Shown here piece after piece: positions 36,535 to 45,622 of a stretch of DNA of 64,000 nucleotides; position 1 is the stretch's first letter; each line of letters starts with the position of its first letter. The notes beneath the pieces are model-generated. The model did not search any database, was not told the origin of the DNA, and saw only the letters and a program-made list of their open reading frames with translations. The stretch lies in the NCBI GenBank assembly GCA_963768585.1, contig CAVYIF010000013.1, forward strand, positions 310,001 to 374,000, given 5' to 3'. This DNA comes from CAVUNY01 sp963768585 (GTDB lineage: Bacteria; Chloroflexota; Anaerolineae; Anaerolineales; Anaerolineaceae). The position numbers and the translations under genes are program-made.

Positions 36535-36751
36535 GCGACCGTTTGATGATCCAATCAATCACCCAGAAGAATATTAATATGGCGACCAAAGGGATCATCC
36601 CAATCGCCAAACAGACAAAGCCCGACATCGCTGCTGTCTGTCCATAAATTAAATAAATTAATCCTGTACCGACAATGAATAAAAGCAGAATCCCACCAAT
36701 GATTAAACGAACTGTCGTTTGCCGGCGGTATTTTTGAAGATCGCGGCTCAT
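36524..36751 (-). CDS. small membrane protein with two TM segments
   Basis: 75 residues. A basic N-terminus (MSRDLQKYRRQT) precedes two hydrophobic helices (LIIGGILLLFIVGTGLIYL and MIPLVAILIFFWVIDWII). It starts 14 bases after the patatin gene and overlaps the esterase, so it sits in a four-gene operon. I do not recognise a family; the context suggests a role with lipid-acting hydrolases, but this is inference. Confidence 0.75.
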   Translation of the reverse strand: MSRDLQKYRRQTTVRLIIGGILLLFIVGTGLIYLIYGQTAAMSGFVCLAIGMIPLVAILIFFWVIDWIIKRSHDA

Positions 36752-36765
36752 TCGAATTCTCCTGA

Positions 36766-37689
36766 CTAATCAGGGGCAGGTGGAAGGACTTTACCGGGAG
36801 GTTCTGCTCTGCGGAAAATACGCCCTAGTTGATTGGACCAGGACAATGCTTCTCGAATTTCAGGGAGTTGGTCGCGGGCAGCTTGCTCACCCAGGTCAAT
36901 CAATTCCGCCGGATCCACCTGATCCAGGATACCGAATTTATCAACTTTTGGACGGATGATGACATCTGGTCGATCTTGCTGAAGCCGCAGTTCAGCCAGC
37001 ATTCTGGAGGTAATATCAAAGGAATCAACAAAAATTTTTAATGCCTGACCGAACCTCATTTTTGCGAATTGTTCCAGCAGTGGGCGCGGGATAGAAGGTA
37101 GTATCGGAACGTTGATCATGTTGGGTAAATGCGCCCATTTTTCGGGCATAGTCATTAAATTGACCGCGATGATGGGTAGCGAAGGGGCGAGCCAGCGCGC
37201 AAGCGCAACCGGCACAGGATCCAAAACGCCTCCGTCCACCAGGTGAAAATCGCCAATCTGACGCGGAGGAAAAATTCCAGGCACGGCTATGGTTGCCATG
37301 AGGGCATCTAAGAGAGACCCTTGTGCAAGGATTACTTCCTGGGCTGTATTTAAATCGACGGAAGTACAGGCGAATGGAATGAGCAGGTTCTCAAAAACAC
37401 GATCATGGATTTCATTGATCAGAATTTCATTCAGACCAGCTAACCCTAAAAAAGAAGGCCCATCATGTGGGGTGCGAGAGTAGAAACCTGGGTGGTTTAT
37501 GAAATGCAATAATGACTCAATCCGATCGGGTGAGAAACCAGATGCTACCAATGCACCGACCAGGCCTCCAGCGCTGGTGCCCGCGATCGCCCGTATCGTA
37601 AATCCTTCCTGCTTTAATACCCGGATAACTCCAATATGGGCAATGCCTTTTATGCCCCCTCCACCCAGTGCCAATGCGATTTCATTCAT
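36766..37689 (-). CDS. patatin-like phospholipase
   Basis: 307 residues. The oxyanion loop is LALGGGGIKGIAHIG, the nucleophile S39 is in GTSAGG, and the catalytic Asp D152 is in VDGGVLDP. This is the RssA-like class of cytoplasmic patatins, which are lipid acyl hydrolases. Its start overlaps the upstream aminotransferase stop by four bases (ATGA), indicating coupled translation. The C-terminal ~60 residues are charged and end in a Pro-rich tail. Confidence 0.92.
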   Translation of the reverse strand: MNEIALALGGGGIKGIAHIGVIRVLKQEGFTIRAIAGTSAGGLVGALVASGFSPDRIESLLHFINHPGFYSRTPHDGPSFLGLAGLNEILINEIHDRVFENLLIPFACTSVDLNTAQEVILAQGSLLDALMATIAVPGIFPPRQIGDFHLVDGGVLDPVPVALARWLAPSLPIIAVNLMTMPEKWAHLPNMINVPILPSIPRPLLEQFAKMRFGQALKIFVDSFDITSRMLAELRLQQDRPDVIIRPKVDKFGILDQVDPAELIDLGEQAARDQLPEIREALSWSNQLGRIFRRAEPPGKVLPPAPD

Positions 37690-38837
37690 TCCTGTATCCC
37701 GTCCAATGATTGTCTTAACGCGTTAATAAAGGCGTTCAGGTCATCCAATGTATTATAAGCTTGAAAGGAGACCCTGGCGAATGGGTGACCGTTCCATACA
37801 AGGATGGGGACTTCAATATGAAAATCTTCATATAATCGGGTTTTTAACCGGGCAATATCAAGTTGTTCTGGAAGCGGAATTGTGACCATCTGTGCGTACC
37901 AGCTTGAGTTTGGCGCGTATAAAGGCATTAAGCCGGTGAGCGATGATGCTTGAATGAGGCAATCTTGCGCATACGAATGGCAACGTTTGCGAACCAGATC
38001 CCAATCGTTAATGCGCTGGAAATTAATTGCATCCGGGACAGCAAGAAAAGCGGCATAATCGCGCGTCCCCATATATTCATAATAATCCACCAGAGGAACG
38101 TGGCTGGATATGTCGCTTTCCCAACCAAAGCTTACGATTAAGGGTTCGAGAAGGTGCTGGCTGGAAGGTGCGGCATATAAAAAACCAGCGCCTTTTGGTG
38201 CGCATAGCCACTTGTGCAAATTTCCGCCATAAAAATCTGCACCCAGATCAGTCAGATCGAGTGGTATCTGTCCGGCGACATGGGCGCCGTCAATCACGGT
38301 CAAAATGCCCTGACTATGCGCGCGGAGGCAAATCTCCTTGACCGGTGCGATAATTGATGTGGGGGAACTGATATGGCTTATGAAAATTACCCGAGTGTTC
38401 TCATTAACTCCCTGCCACAGATCATCCATATATTTCTCAGGAGTCGTCACTGGTAGAGATATGGGAACATTGATATACTTAAAACCTTGCTTCCTGGATA
38501 AATAAAGCCAGATGCGATCCATGGCTCCATACTCCTGGGTGGACGCGAGCACCTCGTCTCCTTCGAACAGCTTGAGGCTCCTGGCTACAGCATTGATTGC
38601 AAACGTGACATTCGTCATGTAAACGATATTTTCTGGGCCGGTATTAAAATATTGGGCAAGTACTTCACGGGCATTTCGGAGGAGATTCGGAACCCTGCGG
38701 CTAAGAAAATCGACGGGTTGGCGCTCTAATTCACGCTGCCAAAATTGGTAACGGTCAAAAACAGGTTTTGGCGTGGCACCAAATGACCCATGATTTAAGT
38801 AAACAACCTGTGGGTCCAGTAAGAATTGATCTTTCAA
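37686..38837 (-). CDS. class V aminotransferase family (isopenicillin-N-epimerase-like)
   Basis: 383 residues. The PLP lysine is K209 in GGNLHKWLCAPKGAGFLY, and the pyridine-N-binding Asp is D183 in VIDGAHVAGQIPLDL. The N-terminus VYLNHGSFGATPKPV is typical of the isopenicillin N epimerase-like/cysteine desulfurase branch. These enzymes act on cysteine-like or amino acid substrates by PLP chemistry; the exact reaction cannot be stated. It leads the operon with the patatin, small membrane protein and esterase genes, and is divergent from an MFS gene. Confidence 0.9.
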   Translation of the reverse strand: MKDQFLLDPQVVYLNHGSFGATPKPVFDRYQFWQRELERQPVDFLSRRVPNLLRNAREVLAQYFNTGPENIVYMTNVTFAINAVARSLKLFEGDEVLASTQEYGAMDRIWLYLSRKQGFKYINVPISLPVTTPEKYMDDLWQGVNENTRVIFISHISSPTSIIAPVKEICLRAHSQGILTVIDGAHVAGQIPLDLTDLGADFYGGNLHKWLCAPKGAGFLYAAPSSQHLLEPLIVSFGWESDISSHVPLVDYYEYMGTRDYAAFLAVPDAINFQRINDWDLVRKRCHSYAQDCLIQASSLTGLMPLYAPNSSWYAQMVTIPLPEQLDIARLKTRLYEDFHIEVPILVWNGHPFARVSFQAYNTLDDLNAFINALRQSLDGIQE

Positions 38838-38923
38838 GTTGAATCTCCTATGAATAAGACTAGCAAATTATATCAAAGAGCAGAGAACTTTTGTATTCAC
38901 TAGATCGCCTCGTTCAGATCCCC

Positions 38924-40190
38924 ATGCGTCTTTTCCGCTCATCCGCTCCTGTACCAGAAGGAAATCGGTTGATTTTTCGTTATCTGTATTCAGAAATTGG
39001 CTGGTATGGGGTTTTGAGCGGCACTATTTTATCTTTCATATCCATATTTCTGGCGCGAATCGGTGCCAGTGGTACCCAAATTGGTATGATCAATGCTGCG
39101 CCAGCCATCATCGGATTAATTTTTACACTTCCGATTGGACAGTGGCTGCAACAGCGATCACTAACGAACACGGTTTTTCTTTCATCGATTGCGCAGCGTA
39201 TATTTTATTTTGCGCTTATCTTTTTGCCGGTACTTTTACCTCAACAGGGTCAAATCTGGATGATTATTTTATTGACCTTGATCCTTTCCATTCCGGGAAC
39301 GGCTGTGACTATTGGCTTTAATTCAATGTTTGCGGATCTTGTGCCAGTTTCCTGGCGGGGATATGTCGCCGGCATCCGGAATTCCGTGCTGTCAGCCGCT
39401 TCAACATTGACGACACTATTGAGCGGCTGGATCCTGGTAGCCCTTCCATTCCCGTTAGGTTACCAGTTCGTTTTTGGCATCGGTTTTTTGGGGGGGATGT
39501 TAAGCAGCCTGAATTTGTTCCGAATAGCGATAAATTCCAGTGCCCCAACCATGAAGGTTGACCCCTGGCGATTGCTTTTCCCTCGTGCAAAGGTAAAAAC
39601 GCGACGTGTCCCGCGACCATTATTATTCGGTCCGCTGCGCATAGATATCCTGAAGAAGCCCATTCGGTAAGGTCCTGGGTCTTTTGTTCTTTTTTCATTT
39701 ATTCCAGTATCTGGCTGTGCCTTTATTTCCACTGTACTGGGTTAATGAGGTGAAATTTGGCGACCAGGTGATTGGGCTGGGCCAGGCAATACTTTCAATT
39801 GCAGTTTTTGTAGGCTCAACTCAATTAGACCGTTTTTCACGAAGATTGGGAAATCAAAAATTATTGGGCTTTGGTATCCTTGCAATGAGCTTGTATCCAA
39901 TCCTGACAGGCCTCATGCGGGAAATTCCGCTATTTATCCTTTCGGTGATCCTTGGAGGCCTGGCATGGTCGATGGTGAGTGGGGTGCTATTCAACTATAT
40001 CTATGAGAAAATTCCTGGTGATAATCGAGCAGCATACCTGTCCTGGTATTTTTTAATGTTTAATGCCGCGGTGTTAATCGGTTCGTTAGCTGGCCCATTC
40101 ATAGCCCGGACCGAGAATTTATCTTTTGGGTTAATTTTGTTTGGCTGCCTGAGATTAGCGGCAGGATCCGCCATTCTAATCTGGGGATAG
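38924..40190 (+). CDS. MFS transporter (frameshifted)
   Basis: The first frame encodes about six helices with the N-terminus MRLFRSSAPVPEGNRLIFRYL, resembling the MFS gene at 10.2-11.4 kb, and stops at 39670 after KKPIR. The second half continues in another frame as FGKVLGLLFFFHLFQYLAVP up to 40190. Deleting one C from the C3 run at 39659-39661 joins them (KKPFGKVLGLL) and gives ~420 residues with 12 helices. I chose ATG 38924 by comparison with the relative; TTG 38891 is possible. Substrate unknown. Confidence 0.82.
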
Positions 40191-40208
40191 TTAAGGTAGA
40201 ATCAGATC

Positions 40209-40670
40209 ATGGCTGAAAAGAACCTGGCAACCAATAGAAAAGCGACTTTTGAATATTTTCTGCTGGAACATTTTGAAGCAGGAATTTCTCTTCAGGGTAG
40301 TGAAATTAAATCGCTCCGTGAGGGGCAGGCGAGCCTTGCAGAGGCTTTTGTGAGCGTAGAGGATGATATGCAGCCCTGGTTGGTAAATGCTCACATTGCA
40401 CCCTATGAGGCCGCCAATCGCTATAATCACGATCCCAGGCGGCCTCGCAGGCTTCTTTTACATAAAAGAGAAATCCGCGAGTTATACGATGCAGTCCGCC
40501 AAAAGGGGATGACCATTATTCCTGTCAAGATTTACCTGAAGGATGGGCGAGCCAAGTTGGACCTGGCGATCGCAAAAGGGAAAAAGCTCTACGATAAGCG
40601 CGCCTCGATTGCGGATCGAGATGCCCAGCGGGAAATGGAACGCGAGCACAGTACCCGGAGCAAATGGTAA
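40209..40670 (+). CDS. smpB: SsrA-binding protein
   Basis: 153 residues. NRKATFEYFLLEHFEAGISLQGSEIKSLREG, EAFVSV, HDPRRPRRLLLHKREI and KLDLAIAKGKKLYDKR are diagnostic of SmpB. It partners tmRNA in trans-translation to rescue stalled ribosomes. Its stop overlaps the start of hutH (TAATG). No tmRNA gene is seen in the window. Confidence 0.97.
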   Translation: MAEKNLATNRKATFEYFLLEHFEAGISLQGSEIKSLREGQASLAEAFVSVEDDMQPWLVNAHIAPYEAANRYNHDPRRPRRLLLHKREIRELYDAVRQKGMTIIPVKIYLKDGRAKLDLAIAKGKKLYDKRASIADRDAQREMEREHSTRSKW

Positions 40671-42184
40671 TGATTGAACTGGACGGCCACCAGCTTACTT
40701 TGGAGCAGGTAGCAGCAGTTGCTCGTCATGGAGAGACAATTGGATTGTCAGACTCTGGCAGAAAACAAATCGAAGATTCACACCAGCGGTTGAATAAAAT
40801 AATCGAAACTGGTGAGCCTGTGTATGGAATCAATACTGGATTTGGAATATTTTCTGACCGAAAAATTCCCAAAGCAGATTTTGCGAAATTAAGCCGGAAT
40901 TTAATACTCAGCCACGCGGTTGGGACAGGCCCGGCTTTCTCTGAAACCGTTGTTCGGGCAGCGATGGTAGTTCGGGCAAATACTTTGGCCAAGGGATATT
41001 CCGGTGTTCGAATTGAAATTGTTCAAACCATCCTGGATTTGCTGAATCGGATGGTGACCCCGATCGTTCCGGAACAGGGTTCCCTGGGTTCTTCTGGAGA
41101 TTTGTGTCCGCTTTCGCATCTTGCATTGGTTTTTACGACAGATGAAGCTGATCGTGACGAAGACTCTGGGCTGGCGATTTATAAAGGGGAGATCATGTCC
41201 GGTAAATCCGCGATGTCATCCGCCGGCATCAAACGAATTCGTTTGGGGGCTAAAGAAGGTCTGGCATTAAATAATGGCGCCACATTCTCAGCAGCGCTTG
41301 CCGCATTAAATGTAATTGATGCAGAACATTTATTACGAACGGCCGAAATTTCGCTGGCTATGAGCCTGGAAGCAATGCTTGGCTGCAGTTCGGCTTTCGA
41401 TCCTCGCCTGCATGAAATTCGCGGACACCAGGGACAGATTGAGGTGGCCAGAAACGTCTTAAAAATTATCCATGGAAGCACGCTGGTAAATTCGGGCCGC
41501 AAGGTACAGGATGCTTATTCGTTACGCTGCGCTCCTCAGGTACAGGGGGCAGCCTGCGAGACGGTTGCGTTCGTGAGAAGGATGATTGAATCGGAAATTA
41601 ATGCTGCTACGGACAACCCATTAATTTTTGATCCTCAAACTGCGATTTCCGGGGGTAATTTTCACGGCGAACCGATCGGAATGGTGATGGATTTCATGAA
41701 AATTGCCCTGGCAGAAATCGCGGCAATCTCCGAAAGGAGAATTTTTCGCCTGACAGACGGTAAATTAAATTCCGGTTTGCCTCCTATGCTGGTGGATCGT
41801 CAGGAGGATGCCGGTTTGAATTCTGGGTTGATGATGCCCCAATATACAGCCGCATCACTTGTTCTGGAAAACCAGACCCTCGCTTCGCCCGATTCGGTTC
41901 ACTCTCTGCCCACCTCCGCCGAACAGGAAGATCATAACGCGAATTCAATGACAGCAGCCCGCCATGCCCGTAAAATTTTGGAAAATGCAAGACACGTGGT
42001 TACCGTAGAATTGTATAGTGCTGCCCGAGCGTTAGATCTGCGGATCCGTGAAGTTCCAGACAGTCAGCTGGGTGAGGGAACGAAACTGATGTATGAAAAA
42101 ATCCGAGACGCGGTTCCTTACCAGCCTGGGGATGCATGGTGGGGACCGGAAATACAGAAAGTTAAAGATCTTATCTTCCTCTAA
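40670..42184 (+). CDS. hutH: histidine ammonia-lyase (unusual S-S-G at the MIO site)
   Basis: About 504 residues, the usual length. The substrate loop is VYGINTGFG, the histidine-specific segment LILSHAVGTG, then the MIO segment and later SAEQEDHN. The prosthetic-group triad, normally Ala-Ser-Gly, reads Ser141-Ser142-Gly143 (SLGSSGDLCPLSH). The central Ser and Gly are kept. The enzyme would convert L-histidine to urocanate and ammonia. No other hut genes are adjacent. ATG 40670 overlaps the smpB stop; ATG 40664 is an alternative. GGAG lies upstream of both. Confidence 0.9.
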   Translation: MIELDGHQLTLEQVAAVARHGETIGLSDSGRKQIEDSHQRLNKIIETGEPVYGINTGFGIFSDRKIPKADFAKLSRNLILSHAVGTGPAFSETVVRAAMVVRANTLAKGYSGVRIEIVQTILDLLNRMVTPIVPEQGSLGSSGDLCPLSHLALVFTTDEADRDEDSGLAIYKGEIMSGKSAMSSAGIKRIRLGAKEGLALNNGATFSAALAALNVIDAEHLLRTAEISLAMSLEAMLGCSSAFDPRLHEIRGHQGQIEVARNVLKIIHGSTLVNSGRKVQDAYSLRCAPQVQGAACETVAFVRRMIESEINAATDNPLIFDPQTAISGGNFHGEPIGMVMDFMKIALAEIAAISERRIFRLTDGKLNSGLPPMLVDRQEDAGLNSGLMMPQYTAASLVLENQTLASPDSVHSLPTSAEQEDHNANSMTAARHARKILENARHVVTVELYSAARALDLRIREVPDSQLGEGTKLMYEKIRDAVPYQPGDAWWGPEIQKVKDLIFL

Positions 42185-42194
42185 TTTGCCAGAA

Positions 42195-42223
42195 TTGACA
42201 ATTTTCACTTTCAACGGTATCTT
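42195..42223 (+). promoter_or_regulatory. promoter of the YkuD transpeptidase gene (leaderless)
   Basis: TTGACA, a 17-bp spacer and TATCTT. The ATG follows six bases after the -10, and no Shine-Dalgarno is present. Confidence 0.65.
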
Positions 42224-42229
42224 TTGACT

Positions 42230-43339
42230 ATGTTTTCAATGAAGAATAAATTTAGCAGACGGACATTTTTAAAGAATGGGTTGTTGGGTCTTGGGGCGGT
42301 CGCTTTAAAGCCTGGATACCGTTCCTCTTTATCGCCATTAACCATTACAGATTTTCCAGAAGCTGAGAAATTAGGCAGGGTTGTTGGTGGGAAAATCGAG
42401 ATCAGAACGAAACCCTCTTTCGACAGCGCTTCTGTCAAAGTATTGTATGAAGATGCGGTTGTCGTATGGATGAAGGAAGTTGTTGGTGAGCCAAATCTCA
42501 ACCGTGGTAAAAACCGGCGATGGGTAGAAACGCCAGACGGATATATTTATGCCCCGGATTTGCAGCCGGTGAAAAATTTACTCAATGAGCCATTAAAGAC
42601 GCTGCCGCAAACTGAGTCAGGTACAGGAACATGGGCGGAAGTGTCTGTGCCGTATGTAGAGGCACCTATGGCAAACCCACCGCCCAGGGCTGAAATTCTC
42701 AGACAATTGGATGGTAACCCACGTCTTTATTACAGTCAGATTTATTGGATTGACAGTTTAAGAGAACGAAACGGGATTGTGGAATATCACATCACCGAAA
42801 AATTTGGCAGTCCGGGTGATATGTTTTGGGCAGATGGACGCGCGCTGAAGCCGTTGTTTCCCGATGATTTAAATCCAATTTCGCCTGAAATCACCGAGAA
42901 GAAGGTCGTTATCAATGTCAGCAACCAGACGCTCGCTTGCTATGAAGGCAAACGAGAAGTTTATTACTGCCGAATTTCCTCCGGTGCTAAATTTGATGCG
43001 GAGGGGAATGCGGTGGAAAAATGGTCCACTCCGATCGGTTTTTACCATTCTGTCAGCCGCAAATTTGTGTCTATGCACATGGCAGGAGGGACGCGAGCCA
43101 GCGGGTACGAAGTGTTTGGTGTTGGTTGGACATCATTTTTTGCCACTGGTGGCTTTTCGATCCATTCTACCTACTGGCACAATAATTTCGGCGAACCGAT
43201 GTCACACGGTTGTGTTAATGCGCTTCCGGATGATGCGAAATTTGTTTTCCTGTGGTCGGCCCCTCAGGTGTCGTACGATCCCGGTAAATTAGAAATATCT
43301 GGGTATGATGGGACGAAAGTCCAGGTTCTAGAAGCGTAA
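42230..43339 (+). CDS. Tat-exported L,D-transpeptidase (YkuD)
   Basis: About 369 residues. A twin-arginine signal (SRRTFLKNGLLGLGAVAL) starts the protein. A middle region with SH3-like beta strands follows (GKIEIRTKPSFDSASVKVL). The C-terminal YkuD domain has HSTYWHNNFGEPMSHGCVNALP, with catalytic C328 and both His residues. It would cross-link peptidoglycan (3-3 links) or attach proteins outside the membrane. The start at 42230 is chosen because the promoter ends six bases upstream. It precedes a redox and envelope gene run. Confidence 0.92.
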   Translation: MFSMKNKFSRRTFLKNGLLGLGAVALKPGYRSSLSPLTITDFPEAEKLGRVVGGKIEIRTKPSFDSASVKVLYEDAVVVWMKEVVGEPNLNRGKNRRWVETPDGYIYAPDLQPVKNLLNEPLKTLPQTESGTGTWAEVSVPYVEAPMANPPPRAEILRQLDGNPRLYYSQIYWIDSLRERNGIVEYHITEKFGSPGDMFWADGRALKPLFPDDLNPISPEITEKKVVINVSNQTLACYEGKREVYYCRISSGAKFDAEGNAVEKWSTPIGFYHSVSRKFVSMHMAGGTRASGYEVFGVGWTSFFATGGFSIHSTYWHNNFGEPMSHGCVNALPDDAKFVFLWSAPQVSYDPGKLEISGYDGTKVQVLEA

Positions 43340-43359
43340 CTAAGGAATTTTTAAATTCA

Positions 43360-44076
43360 ATGGAAGTGACATTACCTCTGGCATTTTTGGCTGGTTTAGC
43401 CTCCTTTTTATCTCCGTGTGTTTTTTCTCTGGTACCGGCATATGTCGGTTACCTGAGTGGGCGCGCAGTTGCTGTTAATCCTGAAAATATTAAGAACAAC
43501 CGCCTTGAAACACTGACCCATGGGTTGGCTTTTGTACTGGGTTTCAGTATCGTATTTATCCTGCTGGGTGTGGCGGCATCGGCATTAGGTGGTTTACTTT
43601 ATAATTTGCGCGATTGGCTGGCGAAAATTGGTGGAGTTGTGGTCATATTATTTGGTTTGCATATGACCGGTATCTTGCGGATCAAATTTCTCGAGTACGA
43701 TCTTCGCCCACAAAATACGCAGGACCAACAACGCAGTTATGTTTCATCTGCCATTCTCGGCGTTTTTTTCTCCGCAGGTTGGTCTCCCTGTGTAGGGCCT
43801 GTTTTAGGTGCAATCCTGACTTTAGCAGCCCGTGGCGGAAATATCGCGCAGGGAATTCAGCTATTAACCTCATATTCTGCTGGTCTGGCTATTCCATTTT
43901 TGATCGCTGCGTTGGGGGTAGGCTGGGTAACTAATATTTTACGGCGTTATCAAAAGACCTTGCATTATATTGAAATCAGTATGGGTGTTGTGCTGATCAT
44001 TGTTGGTTTGATGCTGTTTCTGGGAGTTTTTGAACAGCTGGCCCAATTTGGCTGGTTCGTCGATTTTGGAATTTAA
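43360..44076 (+). CDS. ccdA: CcdA-like thiol-disulfide transmembrane protein
   Basis: 238 residues with six membrane helices, the minimal DsbD/CcdA core. The redox cysteines are in FLSPCVFSLVPAYVG (C20) and SAGWSPCVGPVLGA. It moves reducing equivalents from cytoplasmic thioredoxin across the membrane to an extracytoplasmic thioredoxin-like partner. The tlpA gene immediately downstream encodes such a partner. Confidence 0.95.
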   Translation: MEVTLPLAFLAGLASFLSPCVFSLVPAYVGYLSGRAVAVNPENIKNNRLETLTHGLAFVLGFSIVFILLGVAASALGGLLYNLRDWLAKIGGVVVILFGLHMTGILRIKFLEYDLRPQNTQDQQRSYVSSAILGVFFSAGWSPCVGPVLGAILTLAARGGNIAQGIQLLTSYSAGLAIPFLIAALGVGWVTNILRRYQKTLHYIEISMGVVLIIVGLMLFLGVFEQLAQFGWFVDFGI

Positions 44077-44087
44077 ACGGTTAATAT

Positions 44088-44606
44088 TTGATAAAAAAAA
44101 GTTTGATTTTTATCTTAACGGGTTTATTGTTTGGAGCCTTGTTGGGAGGGCTGGTTTTATTTTCCAGCGCGGCACCAAAGCACGGACCGACTATAGGCTC
44201 CGAAATTGATGATTTTGACCTGCCTGGAATAGATGGTCAAACCATATCCCTCAGCCAATATCGTGGAAAGATCATTCTGCTCAACTTTTGGGCCACCTGG
44301 TGTGAGCCATGTAAAAATGAAATGCCGCTCCTGCAAGGGATTTATGATTCGCATAGCGACCAATTGGTGGTAATCGGTGTAAATTCTCAGGAGAACGAAA
44401 GTGATGTGCAGCGTTTCACCCTTCAAAACAATATTTCGTTTCCGATTGCCTTGGACGCAAGTGGTGAATTGGTGCGAAAATTTTTGGTCAATGGCTATCC
44501 AACGACTTTTATGATTGACAGCCAAGGTGTTTTGCGTAATTTACACATCGGTGAACTAAAGCCAAATATTTTGCAGGGATACTTAGCAGAACTTGGGGTT
44601 CAATAG
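44088..44606 (+). CDS. TlpA/ResA-like membrane-anchored thioredoxin
   Basis: 172 residues. An N-terminal membrane anchor (LIFILTGLLFGALLGGLVLF) precedes a thioredoxin fold with WATWCEPC (C72, C75) and cis-Pro in GYPTTFMID. It is an extracytoplasmic disulfide reductase, probably reduced by the upstream CcdA. The start is a TTG without a clear Shine-Dalgarno. The stop overlaps the next start by one base (TAGTG). Confidence 0.93.
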   Translation: MIKKSLIFILTGLLFGALLGGLVLFSSAAPKHGPTIGSEIDDFDLPGIDGQTISLSQYRGKIILLNFWATWCEPCKNEMPLLQGIYDSHSDQLVVIGVNSQENESDVQRFTLQNNISFPIALDASGELVRKFLVNGYPTTFMIDSQGVLRNLHIGELKPNILQGYLAELGVQ

Positions 44607-45619
44607 TGATTACGGTTACGATCTATACGAGAAAAAACGACCCGAACTGTGAGAATGCCGAGAGGTTATTAGGGGAGATTAAAAGCCAGATTCCATTCCA
44701 ATTGGTCAAGGTGGATATTGATTCAGAACCCACTTTGCAAAGTGTGTTTGGCAAAGCAGTCCCCATGATTAATGCGGGACCATATTCCATCCAGGGTGAA
44801 ATTACCCGGGAACGATTGTTAATGACGTTGGGAGCCGCAAGGGACCGGCAGGATCATATCGAACGGATTGGCGACGACCGGTATCAAGAACGCTATAAAC
44901 GCGCCCGAAATTTTAGTTTTATGGACTCGGTTACCGATTGGCTGAGTTCTCATTATTTATTTTTATTCAATGCAATCTTAATTTTTTACACGGGTTTACC
45001 GTTCGTGGCACCGGTTTTGATGAAATCTGGACTTACCGCACCTGCCAGGGTCATCTATACAATTTACAGCCCATTTTGCCACCAAATGGCTTTCCGGTCA
45101 TGGTTCTTATTTGGAGAACAGCCGTATTACCCACGCGAATTAGCCGGCATCAATAATGTGGCCAGTTATGAATCTGCCATTCTCCACAATCAAAATGTGG
45201 TCGAAACATCATTTGATTTTATCAGTACGGCTCGATCTTATCTTGGGAATGACCAGGTTGGATATAAAATTGCTTTGTGTGAACGCGATGTCGCATTATA
45301 CGGCGGGCTATTAATTTTTGGGATTGTTTTTGCAATTTCTGGTAGAAAAATCAAGCAAATACCCTGGTATCTCTGGTTGGTATTTGGATTAATTCCCATA
45401 GGCGTCGATGGAGCCTCACAGCTTCCCGGGTTAATTTCTGGATTACCAGGATGGCTGCCGATACGAGAAAGTACTCCGTTTTGGCGAACACTGACCGGGG
45501 GATTGTTCGGTGTTCTTTCTGCCTGGTATTTATACCCGTTGATCGAAGAGACGATGAAAGACACCCGGGCATTAATTCTTTCTAAGAAGGAAGTTATTTT
45601 ACAAACCAGGGCTGAATAA
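44606..45619 (+). CDS. glutaredoxin-like domain fused to DUF2085 membrane protein
   Basis: 337 residues. Residues 1-~80 look like a glutaredoxin/thioredoxin fold (MITVTIYTRKNDPNCENAERLL, cis-Pro in AVPMI), but the CxxC has only one Cys. Residues ~110-320 form a DUF2085 membrane domain with CHQMAFRSWFLFGEQ, CERDVALYGGLLIF and PIGVDGASQLPG. The GTG start overlaps the tlpA stop. Position directly after ccdA-tlpA suggests a role in thiol or metal chemistry at the membrane. The function of DUF2085 is not known to me. Confidence 0.82.
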   Translation: MITVTIYTRKNDPNCENAERLLGEIKSQIPFQLVKVDIDSEPTLQSVFGKAVPMINAGPYSIQGEITRERLLMTLGAARDRQDHIERIGDDRYQERYKRARNFSFMDSVTDWLSSHYLFLFNAILIFYTGLPFVAPVLMKSGLTAPARVIYTIYSPFCHQMAFRSWFLFGEQPYYPRELAGINNVASYESAILHNQNVVETSFDFISTARSYLGNDQVGYKIALCERDVALYGGLLIFGIVFAISGRKIKQIPWYLWLVFGLIPIGVDGASQLPGLISGLPGWLPIRESTPFWRTLTGGLFGVLSAWYLYPLIEETMKDTRALILSKKEVILQTRAE

Positions 45620-45622
45620 CGT

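Noticed and set aside
42211..42501. Minus-strand open frames over the YkuD and neighbouring genes
   Set aside because: Each overlaps a well-supported gene on the other strand and lacks its own signals.
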